Part shown: positions 32,901 through 44,900 of the stretch, one piece after another
Layout of the letters: the number at the start of each line of letters is the position of its first letter
How positions within the stretch are numbered: position 1 is the first letter of the stretch
Assembly: GCF_032118995.1 (NCBI RefSeq)
Contig: NC_092653.1
Coordinates: 24,819,202-24,883,201, forward strand
Source of the DNA: Asterias amurensis
Taxonomy: Eukaryota; Echinodermata; Asteroidea; Forcipulatida; Asteriidae
DNA length: 64,000 nt
Direction of reading: 5' to 3'
Notes under the pieces: generated by a model
What the model was told of the DNA's origin: nothing
Database searches by the model: none
Seen by the model: the letters and a program-made list of their open reading frames with translations, nothing else
Translations under genes and position numbers: made by a program

Positions 32901-35900
32901 GGTTTGAGCCAAAAAGTTCTTTCCAACAACTTAACATGATCGATCAACAACCAGTGCAACAATTGATAATATATAACAACCGAGATTCTCTCAAATGGTT
33001 CAGATCAATCAATGACAGGAATTCAGGGGAACATTCCATGTTAAAATAGCCATGACCTAAAAAACATTGAATCTACGGTTACATTTCTTTCATCAAGTCC
33101 ATTCTTCCTCAACTTTATATGACCCGAGTTGGCTTATGGCTATGGCTGAAACGACAGAAACTCATATTGTCCACTGTTGTCTTTGCAGTCATAGTCATAG
33201 TGGTAGCCGCTAGACGTAGCCGAAATCGGACGCGGCCTCCGTGTACGCCAATTCAAAATGAATGCATTAAAGTAATTTTAGTAATTACTAAAAAAAAATA
33301 CTTATAGTATAAAAACCTACTTGGTATTCGAGCAATGGAGAGAGAGCTGTTTAAAGTATAAAACATTGTGAGAAAAGGCTCCCTCTGAAGTAACGTTTTT
33401 GAGAGGAAAGAGGCAACTTCTCACTCAAATCCTTCAGCTCAAGACTTTTTTATGCATCTGAAAGCAAAGAAAGTATTGCACCAGGGGTGTTTTTTCTTTC
33501 ATTACTCTCATTAAAATTCGATGACCAATTGAACCCAAATGTTTACAGGGTTGTTTTTGTATATACTAGTCTTTGACAATATGATCATACGTGTCCAGTG
33601 CCTTAATTTGAATTAAAATGACATGGCTTTGCTTGCTCTAATCTAAAATGGTTGCGTCAAACGTTTCAACCTCAAGCCTCTGCACTCGACCAAGTTAGCT
33701 TACATCTGTACAACTCTTCCGATGAGGTACACTTATGGTGTTACGGCAATCGTGTCCAGATTGAAAATAGATAGGCCTACACACTGGCTGATCAATAAAG
33801 GAGACCGATCGTGGTTTTTTACCCACGGCCACGATCTTGCTCAACTATGTGACGAGCCGTGGCGATCCGCAGCTAATCGAATTTACCCTGAGATCTATCC
33901 ACTCTCTAGCTCACGGTGAAAATCATATATTGTTTGAGCTGGGGTGCCATTGGTGATTGGTGAATCCTTAATCTAAGTGGAGGGAAAAGATCTCTGAATT
34001 TTGTACACAAAGAGGATAATGTGAAATGAGGAAAAAATGGAGTTTATGAAAATATCTCTTAAACAAATCAACGATTTGAAATGTAAAGCGTTTTGTTTAC
34101 GCAAATGTGTTTCTTGATATGGCAGTAGTTTTCCTTCCTTCACTATGGGGTCTTGTTTTTGGAAAACATTTTGTTTCAATACCTACGTGCGAAACTGTTT
34201 CTTTGAGTTTAGATTTCTGAGAAATAAGAAAGGTCTTATTAATAGTTGTCTCTTTGCAGTGTTTAATTTTAATTGTTTTTTTTTGTGATTTATTGTTTTT
34301 TATTCCATATTCCATAATGTGAAATGTTTGAGCTGCTATTGTACTTGTGTTTGTTTGTTTGTTGGTTTATTCATATATCTGTTTACTTGCCTATTAATAT
34401 TCTATATGCTTTTTACCCAGAGTATGCCAGGGTATGCCCAAAATGAAGTTTTGGGGCCCTGTTAACATGCCTTAACATCAATAAATCACTGTGACGACAT
34501 CAATTCTGTAATTATACGTTTAACATTATATTTCCACCCTCCCCCCTGCATTTTAACACTAAACGTTAGTAGTTCATTCACGAATGTTACCGCTACATAT
34601 GAAGTGTGGATCTAAGTCCATCTAATGTTGGGACTTCGATCACTATGTGGACTTACACACGTCCACACAGTGTTCTTTACAGTGTCGAAGAATGGTGCTT
34701 TCATCAAGTACATATCAAATAAATATCCAAACAGTAACTGCAACTCATGAATGCGTATGGGTGGACAGAAGCCCACTCAAAACATTCGAGACAAATAGAA
34801 ATTCCAAACCGGCTCAAATTTGATTGGCAACCAAGGTTGGTAGCTCTCGGAGTGTAGAGTATATCATTGTGTTATAGGAAGCATCATTTGGTAGATACCA
34901 CTATAGACTAATTGCACACATTGTGGATGATCATAATACCGTACGTCAGTGTGTTAAACTGCCACTTTGTTACGATACATTCGGAAAAGTAACAACGTTA
35001 CTGTAAATGTTGTGCAAGGTCAAAGTATAAAGATCACCCACTCCAATTCATTTTCCTTTTTCAAGCAGGATGCCTCGAAAATAGAAACCTTTTCGCAATG
35101 TATAACGTGTATAGTTCCTCTAAAAATGTTAATACCAGAAGTTGTGTATAACATACTGATTCATATCGACATTGGAAAGGGCATTTGAATTCACCAACCA
35201 ACCTAGCTCTGCATCAGAATTGTGTGGCATTTTAAAGGCCTACTTGACGGTCGTGAGAAATGTTTCCTTCTATAGATTTGATGGTAAAATCATCTGTTTT
35301 AAGTGGATTGTTGCTCATGTTTCACAACAGTTCATGACTTCTGTGAACTTCAGGGACTCTGTGTATGGTCTTATTTCTTGAAAGATTGAAGTATGGTTTC
35401 CTGATGACAGTTTCTTAAATGACCGATCTGGACAATTGTCCTAAGCTTCGTTTCTGCAAACAACTACTCAAATGATAAATGAGGCTATGTGAGATTGTTC
35501 CAAGTTGATCTATAAAGGGTATTTATATATCTTTTTGGGGAGACCATAGCAGAAGCTCAGAATAATATAGCCACTTGGTATTTTCTCGCTGTTACGTCTA
35601 GTGCACAAGTCGTTCTTCTATGGCAATGTACAGGATTTATAATATCGATAAAAACTATTAGTCCTCAATCTGAAAGCAAGTCCTCAGACAAAATAAATAT
35701 CAGTACAATTCCTCTATCTAATTCAAGTCGAGGAAATAGCAATGAAGTTTCGAGTCACCAATGCTTATTTCGATCAGTGTAAGTCTTTGACAGTCGTGAG
35801 AAATGTCCTATTCTAGATTTGATGGTAAAATCATCGATCAATGTAATCGAAATAAGTTTTAATGTAATCGAAATAAGTTTTAATGCAATCGAAATAAACA

Positions 35901-38900
35901 TTTTTAATGTGTGAAAACAATATATTGAACCGTCACCATCGTTGGTGTTTTTCTCCTAATTATTGCTTCATGTTTATGCCCAAATAAAGTCATGTAATAT
36001 ATATACCCGATTCATTGAATGAATAAATTTAAAAAAAAAATATCCCACTCCGATTGTCGTCATCGATCAATTCGAAGAAACTTTCCTAACATTTCTTTTT
36101 CGTTCTCTCCCAATCCACTTTATCCCACTCTCCATGTTTCTCATCAACCGAGCAGCACAGGGCAAGTTATTGAAAGTAAGCGTGGAGGGCGGTGAGCTTG
36201 CTCCTGGGAGAAGAAGCGATGGCGCCCGTCCAACCTGGGGCGGTAAAGCGGACTTTCTGCTCTCCATCATCGGGTTCTGCGTGGACTTGGCCAACGTGTG
36301 GCGGTTTCCCTACATGTGCTACAAGAACGGAGGAGGTAAGGAGTAGGGGAAACTATTTATAAGGAGACTTAGCTGGAGGGTTACGTTTCTACGTCTACCC
36401 TTCGTAATGATTTTGTGTCTTTGACATTCTCGTTTTGTTGACTGTCTCGATGTTTGATCGGAATCGAATGTTCATTTGAGTGGGAAATTTTTACTCCAAT
36501 ATATCATCAAATCAGAGGGAAATGGGTCATTTTAACGAGGGCTCCTGAGTCAATAAACACGGTATGCCTTTGGGCAAGCTCTCGGGTCGAAGACGTTCAT
36601 TTGGTGTTAGACACGATACATTAACTCAGAGGCTCGAGAGGTTTCACCTTGGGGTTCATGAAGAGTTACTTGGGTATTAACAGCCTAAGTCCGTTACTCA
36701 TTATTACACATCATTGCCTCATTGATGAGTACCATGAATGTTATATGACTTTATAACGATTGCCTTCTTAGACTATAGCTCACTTTAATTGGTAACAAAT
36801 TATTTCAAGGGAACAAACTTGTACTTTCTCAATTTAGTACATTAGCTTATAACATGAACAGAACTGCTTTTAACAATATCTAAGACCTTTGCAAATCATG
36901 ATTGTGCCTTTGGACTTACTGCATCAAAAAAGAGAAAGATTCTCCTAGGGTCGAAACGTCAGGCCATTAACTATTTTTGCATTTATACTCTCGGTCCATT
37001 TGGTTGGTAATCTGTTTGCAACAGCTAATTCTATTTTCTGCATAAAAAAGACATACAATTTTCTTTTTATTTCAATTATGTAGTTAAAGGTTTATTATTG
37101 TTTGCTTTTCAGTTATTGATTTCTTGATTTCTTGACTGCTCTAACGAAGCATTGCATTATTTTGTGCCATGCTACATAAAATAGATAAAACACAAGATTA
37201 TTAAGGAGTTTTATTTGTAAAGCTCAAGGTACCGGCATTTCCTTCAAATGCACATCATTTGGTATGGGTGAGCATATTAATCAAAATGTGAGCCCTCCCA
37301 CTGAACCACCTGCTACTTCAAACTTAAAACAAACATCAGAATAGTTGGCTATGTTCACAAAGTTTGATGCAAAACTTGACTTGTATGAACTCATGGTTAA
37401 ACAAATAGAATACTATTTTAGTATTTCTACGTCGTGAAGTCGCTATCATCACGTTTCCCCGTGAAGATACACGTAGGCCCTATTACTAAATTTAATTTAT
37501 GGTGACCTTTGCTCCGTAAGTGGGTTTTACCTGCTGGCCTCCGACCCAAGTGTTGTGTCAAGTGCAGCGTTTAAAATGATTCATTGATAACTGTGAATTG
37601 AGGGATAACCTCACAAGTACGTGGGGTTTATAGTTTACGATCCTACACCCTATGTTTTAAAGGTTTACGAAAACTACGCATGCCTTATAAGAAACCTAGA
37701 GTAATATGCCTGGTATACTCAGTACTTTCCAGGAAAGTACTGAGTATACCGTGCTACAAACATGGGTGTATATGGGTAAAGTCAAAATGAATATTGTTAC
37801 CCCCGATGCAAATTTATCATCTATTAAACCTATAATAATTCTGAAACACAACTTGAAGTAATAAGTGAAAACCTTTGGGGAGGATCTGTGAAACCTTTCA
37901 ATGAGTTTGTGGTATAGGGATATTTTCATCAACGTGACCAAATTGGGGTTTGCATGGAAATAGACTGGTCCCTGGAGACTCCCACTGTTTAAACAGTGCA
38001 AACACGTAGTTCTGGAAATAGCAACTAGACAAATTTCGTCTTGGTACCTACATTTGGATTGATTTCAGGAATGCGTCCATTGACCCACTAATCAAGTTCA
38101 CTATTTTCGAACAAATTTCCAAACCGAAAGATCGAATTACATTTTAAAATAGCTCCCAAGACGGCAACACCACTGCTCTCTTTACTTCTCAAACTAATGC
38201 AAACTCTGATTTTGAGGGTATTGAAGAATTCGAAGCTGTGCCCCATGGACCTGTTATGCATGCCGGCTGCTCTATTAGCGGTGAAGAGGTGAAACAGTGC
38301 CCTGGTGTCGACGGCATTCATCTATCATCGAACTCACGTACGCGGTCGGAAACACAGCTTGTACAAGTTTACTCGCGTTGTTTTATGTTTTTTAATAACA
38401 GTGCCAATATCAACATGATTGGCTTCGCGACGGAAATTAACAAATCAAGACTGGCCTGCTTGCCTTTGGAGTCACGAAGAGCTTTAATGTTGCTTTAATT
38501 AAGCCTTAACGAGCAGCACTGTAATTATGAATTGCACGCATGGTGTACATACAGCTTCTTAATTGCTACAATTCGGTTCGCACTTTCAGTCATCACTGTT
38601 TTTTAATAACAAGTGGATTCTATTTTGTGCTGCGAAACAAACAAAACGAAACATAACAAAATCGTTATCGAGGAGCTCCTTTCACATGAGAGCAATTTAG
38701 CAAGGGTTCCTTGCTAAATTGTAGCATGGTTGTAAAATTTTACAAAATGTACCTCATGTGAAAGGACAACAAATCTCTACACTGCCCACAAGTCCCCCTG
38801 CAAAATCTTGTTTCAACATTTTTCAACCATGCTAAAATTAAGCAAGGGACCCCAGTTAAATTGCTGCCGTGTGAATAGCACTCAAGTGAGATCTCCACGA

Positions 38901-41900
38901 TTTAGGGAACAGAGGAGGAACCCAAAAGACTAATCACTTTGTGTTTTGTATTTTAGAAAGATCGAATTGTAAACAGTGGGTCCCTGGATTACATCAGTTG
39001 CAAGTGCTAATTCATGAGTTTGCTAAAGGGAACTGACACCAATACATTTATTCAAGGTTTTGTTCCAACGTAGACGTAATGTTACTTTGGCGATCGTAAA
39101 AAGCATGTATTAAATCATAGGAACTGTGTTTTGGTGTGAAGTATGATATACGAGTTACTGTTTCATTTTAAAAAAAATGCTAGGCAATGATGAAACATCT
39201 GTTCTTGTTTGTCGATTGAATGGTATACATTTTGTCAACTATTTATATGAAAGCAGGCCATGCTCAGGTACAACCTTTCATCTAAATGCAAGCAAATCAA
39301 GATAAATTTGACGAAGACTTTCACATATTTCCTATCCCCTTTAACACGGCTGCACTCCAAAAACGCCCCCGTTTTCTGTTCCCGTTACTGAGCTGTGTCT
39401 ATTCTAGAGTGCGAATCCTACACCGTTAGCACGCCGGCAGGGAGGTCCGGATCGTTCAGGCATTATTCCACCCGGATCACAAGGATCAAGATAAACGGAG
39501 TATACGGATTAAGGTGGCCGTTCCTGCCGACGGCCTTACAAATGCTACTGGTTAGCCCATGAGCCTATACCCAGGATGGGTGCAGTAGCGATACGTGATT
39601 ACGAGGGTATCAGCTTACGAGGGGCTGGGAAATACGCCCCTATGTGATATGGGATAGGGTTAAGCCAATATGATCGAGCATGCCTACAGCTCACACTTGG
39701 TATATGAAACGGTGACATATTTTCGCAGCTCACACTTATAAAACTGTGTCATATTTTGCACATCTTGCTGCTATTACAATGATGTTTGTTTAATTGGCAT
39801 GATTTTATCGAAATTGGATTTGAGCCCCTGGGCTTCCGGGGCCCCTGGGCGGGCCATAGACGCGCGTTGTATTGACTTTATGTAGCACACAGATCTAATT
39901 ACATCTAGATACGATACAATGACCCGAGGGGGCGAAATGGTATGAATGAAGTTGAAAATATCAGTGAAACCAACAATATTCTAAATAGTCCAATTTCATT
40001 AGGTTGTTCGTCTGTTGCCAGAATTATAATGCAAACATAATCATTTATTTCAAGGGGATATATTCAGCCAACTCGATTACACGTACCAGGAGTCATGAAT
40101 ACCTCATCACTTTTCCAAAACTTTAAGTTGGGAAAAATTTTAATTTGTTGTTCCATTTTGTCGTTTTGTCTAGGGGCGTTCCTCATCCCATACACGATAA
40201 TGCTCATCATCTGTGGTATCCCACTCTTCTACCTGGAGCTGGCCCTGGGCCAGTACAATCAGACAGGCGCCATCACCGTCTGGGATAAAGTCTGTCCACT
40301 ATTTAAAGGTAAGTTTGTCCAATATTTAAAGGTACAAGTAGTCCAATATTTAAAGGGAAGTTTTTCCAATATTTAAAGGCAAGTGTGTCCAATATTTAAA
40401 GGTAGGTTTGTTTTATGGGAAGTTTGTCCAATATGTTAAGGTAAGTTTGTCCAATATTAATTAAAGGTTAGACACATTGTATGCATTTCTCTAATGCACA
40501 ATCTGTCAAGCCATATCTGATAAACTTTGCTGTTCGCCATTTTAGTTAGCAAACAAAACACAACACCACCTGTAGTATAGTTCTTAAGTCAGGTCAAGTT
40601 CCTTTCTGCCTATATTATTTTGAAGATGGAATTTATTCAAATTTTCCTCCTGCAATGAACTATCGGTAAATCTAAAGATTAGCACCCAGACTTAGCACAC
40701 TACTGTTCTATTCGTACACCCTCGTCAGCTGTAACCACGGATCTAAGCTGAATCGGCAATCTAGTTCTCGATTTTAAGAATTCCAACAAAATTGTGAACC
40801 CAAACCACAAAATAATGAAATCCTCAGCAGAGTTCCAGCTTGAGGTTTAATCTTGGCTGAATTACCTCCGGCCCTCGGATCAAAATCAAAGAACGTAAGG
40901 CAAGCTAGGGCTGCAGTTTACTTACCGCTTCCGGAAACCGAACCCAACCATCGAACCAACAAGAAAAGAGATACTACGCTTCTGGGAACAACTTCGATTT
41001 TCTTTTAATTAAAACCTTTGAAATCCGAGGTTTTTGGCTGAATCGGGGCCCATGTTGCTTTTAAAGACGATAATTAAGGTGAGGTCGGTGTAATCTTATG
41101 CTCACTTCTTCCGGGAAGGATTTCTAGTGTGGACTAGAAGGAGAGATACCAGGGGTCAGAAATTCCTCAGCGTCCCCGTTTTTGTTTCTTCTTCAGGGAA
41201 TCAAACTGTATGGCAAAAGTTGTGTCTTTATGGGCATCATAGATGTGTTTTGTGTATTGTTCAGCTAAAGGGAACAGAAGTAAAAGGCATTTCGAAAGAG
41301 AAGTGCTAAAATAATGTCCATGCGGCTGCGTGTCGTTTTGGCATTGCAGTTACGTAGAATGGCACTCAATCATAATTATAATCAATAGTCTCGAGTCTAG
41401 CCTATTTGTGTGGACGTTTCAAAGAACGGTAGAGATAGTTCAAATGTTACGGAGCATATAAAACAATCCCAGTAAGCAAGGGAATGTTAAAGGCAGTGGA
41501 CACTATTGGTAATTATCAAAGACTAGCCTTCACAGTTGGTGTATCTCAACATATGCATAAAATAACTAACCTGTGAAAAGTTGAGCTCAATCGGTCATCA
41601 AAGTTGCGAGATAGTAATGAAAGAAGAAAACACCCTTGTCACACGAGTTGTGTGCGTTTAGATGGTTGATTTCGAGACCTCAAGTTCTAAATCTGAGGTC
41701 TCGAAATCAAATTCGTGGAAAATTACTTCTTTCTCGAAAACCATGGCACTTCAGAGGGAGCCGTTTCTCACAATATTTTGTATCATCAACCTCTCCCCAT
41801 TACTCGTTACCAGTTAAGGTTTTATGCTAATAATTATTTTGAGTAATTACCAATAGTGTACACTGCCTTTAATTACGAGAAACTCATACGCCGTTTGAAA

Positions 41901-44900
41901 TACATTTGAGATGATTTCTTTGCTTAGGGGTTGGATGGTGCGTGGTCCTGATCGCGTTCTTTGTGGACTTCTACTACAACGTCATCATCTCATGGGCTCT
42001 CTACTACTTCTTTGCCTCCTTCACCACCGTCTTACCGTGGAGTACCTGTGACCATGACTGGAACACCATGTACTGTTTCGCACCCATTGACGGGCCGCAG
42101 TTTGACGTGGAAGTCAATGTTACCGCTGAAGATGGGACAAACGGGACCATCATTATCAATAGGACCACCTCAGCAGCCACGGAATACTATGAGTGAGTAG
42201 GCATGTACGTAGAGTTGTTGACAAGTTCATCAGCTTGAAACTACCTGCTCAAATTAATCAGGGACTTGATATCCACAATTTCATACATCAAAACTGTTTC
42301 CTAGCTCTCTGACATAGTGTCACTGACACTGCAGTCAAACCTAAATACACCTATGGCCAAATTGACAGGTTTCTAATTCGTGGGCAACAAACTCAAATCA
42401 TTGACAGATGACGTCCAACATTTCATTCATCAAAACATGTTTTATAACTCTCTGACACTAACAGTAGCACCTACTGAATGATAAGTATCTTTCAAAATCA
42501 AACTTAAGTTAACCTACCCAAAATTTACATGTTGCATGAGTAACGTACAATCTGTAGATGCAAATCATACTCAAAATGGTACCCCCAGAAACTTCATGCA
42601 CCTGCATTCACAGAGTGAGATAAGTACAACTTGAATACCTCTACAACACCGGTAGTCATAACACCTCAATGACGAGGGGGGCCACAGTTTGTTTGTATTT
42701 TTAGGACACACAAGATGTAGGCTACAAATTTTGGTTCAGGGCCTTTGTCACCTACTCCCAGGGGTTACCCCCTTTTAAGTCCATGCATATAATAATAAAG
42801 GCTTGGGTATCATCAATCAGTACTACAAAAAACTGCTACTTTTTGAAGGATCACTCAATTACCAATCAAATCCATTCGGAACCCAACTCAGTTTTGTCTA
42901 TCCTTGATACAGGCGTGGTGTGCTGCAGATGGACCAGAGTGGTGGAGTGGAAAACATGGGTAAAGTGGTCTGGCAGTTGATGCTGTGTCTCTTCACGGTT
43001 TATTTGATCTGTTACTTCAGCATGTGGAAGGGAATCAAAGGTTCAGGAAAGGTATAGACAATTCTTGATGTCTTTGTCTAGTTATCACTATTCGTACATA
43101 CCGGAAAGCCACCGAACAATTCACATGGTATCCTGCTTTTCAACCCGAATGTGGGTTTGTTCTATGATGTAACTACAGTCTTACACGCAATGTTAAGTAA
43201 ACGGCATCAAAATGATGTCCTAAACCCATATGATTTTGATCCTAACACAAACAGTGGTGTAAAATCTGCACTAAAATTCTTGCTATCGTTGTTTGAATCC
43301 CAATCGGGTTTGGGTTTTGTTCTCCGAAGACTCGGGCCAAGCAATGAGCTACAGTGCTTATCACGTAAGGTGAAAACCGGAATAGTATGTGTTGTTCTCT
43401 TTGCAATTATAACATGTGTGATACAAACTGCGGTATATTTGCTGTGGTCGTGGTTCGAATCCCGTCCGGGGAGATTTTATTTTATTTTATTTTTTAAAAT
43501 ACATCGGTGTGTATGTTAACAATTTAAACAGTATTTCTTATCCAATGTCTAATATCAATATCTGTTGCACAAACACTAACTTAATTGCGCAAAAAATAAT
43601 CAACTTTAAATTGCCAAAAAATACTAATTACGTATAATTGCACGAATACTAATACACTATAATTACACAAATACTAATAAACTTTACATGTTTTTTTTTT
43701 GTCCAAGGTGGTATGGTTCACAGCTACATTCCCGTACGTTGTGCTGTTCTGTCTTCTGATACGTGGGGTTACACTCGAAGGAGCGGATGTTGGTATCAAG
43801 TATTACGTCATCCCGGTGTTTTCCAAGCTTCTCAATGCTCAGGTATGGCCATAGCTCATTACTAATGTACCGTTGATTTTTCCTCGCCAATAATGTCACG
43901 CTTTAAGAACTTTATTGTGGTTTACTTCGGAGGACAATCATGTTTGTAGCATCAGAATTTCTGCCACCCGGACACTTCGTGGCCACTTTACACCCGTCCA
44001 TCACGACCAAAGAGACCATCTACTTGCCTCACAAAGCGAATGTCACAAAGTATTGTTGCTGATTGTGACTTTAAAGCCGTCCGATCTGTTAATTTACAAC
44101 AACGGCCCGTCATGCCGTGCTGCCCAATAAGAGCTGTTCCCCAAAACAACTATACGTAAATGAACAACGAGTTGAATCGATTTTTAATAAATGTCCACGT
44201 CACGTGGCGTAACAAATTACAAGTGACAGATCTATAGACATAGAACTTTACCAAAACTTTCTGCTTTTATATACATCGCAACGAATAGACGTTTGGTTGA
44301 TCGGTATCAGGTATATACTTTGCTCAACTGTAGCTATTTGATGATAATAGTTCTTAAACATTTTCCATTATTTGCTTTTCGTAGGTGTGGGTTGATGCAG
44401 CCACACAGATATGCTTTTCTCTTGGGCCTGGGTTCGGCACTATGTTGGCTTATTCCAGTTACAATAAGTTCAATAATAACATATACAGGTGAGTATTATA
44501 GGATCTATAAACAAATGACAAATTAGTCGCTTTGTCCTGTCCCTGTTTTGAAGCTGGTTGATACGTTGGTTCCTATCATTTTCCCTTGGGCCTGGATTCG
44601 GTACTAGGTTGGTCTATTCCAGTTATAATAAGTTAAACAATAACATATACTGGAGAGTATAGGTTCTACAAGAAAAGTGAGCAAATCTCACTTTAGTATC
44701 TTATAACTCTTTTTGTACTGTCTCTGTTTTGAAGCACTTTTCGGCACTAGGCTGGTTCATTACAGTTATAATAAGTTAAACAAAAACATATACAGGAGAG
44801 TATTTTATTTTCTATAAGAAAAGTGCACAAATCTCGCTTACCAATTACTGTTTTCATCCTGTCTCTGTTTTGGAGTTGGTCCAAATGTTGGTTCCCTACC

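Larger units (their letters stand above)
29925..36155 (+). other. SLC6 intron 1, about 6.2 kb
   Basis: Contains two M1 MITE copies (30262-30652 and 33267-33605), an S2 SINE tail near 30960, a tRNA-like B box on the minus strand (31602-31614), a GAAACGTC motif at 32161, the X-box/CRE palindrome at 32405-32451 and the direct repeats at 35247-35907. The rest is AT-rich with no other gene seen. Confidence 0.6.
36336..40173 (+). other. SLC6 intron 2, about 3.8 kb
   Basis: Contains a GAAACGTC motif (36953-36960), the S2-related perfect palindrome at 37712-37750, the nested hairpin repeat at 38660-38880 and an unclassified GC-richer block at 39400-39700. No other gene was seen; frames of 77-101 codons are without features. 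Confidence 0.55.

Noticed and set aside
36134-36155. Start of the transporter at ATG 36134
   Set aside because: Possible, but the pyrimidine-rich tract and CAG acceptor at 36155, with matching phase from the exon at 29852, make an upstream first exon more likely.
43151-43519. 122-codon frame inside transporter intron 5
   Set aside because: Ends within a tRNA-like SINE remnant and shows no domain; it lies inside a well-supported intron.
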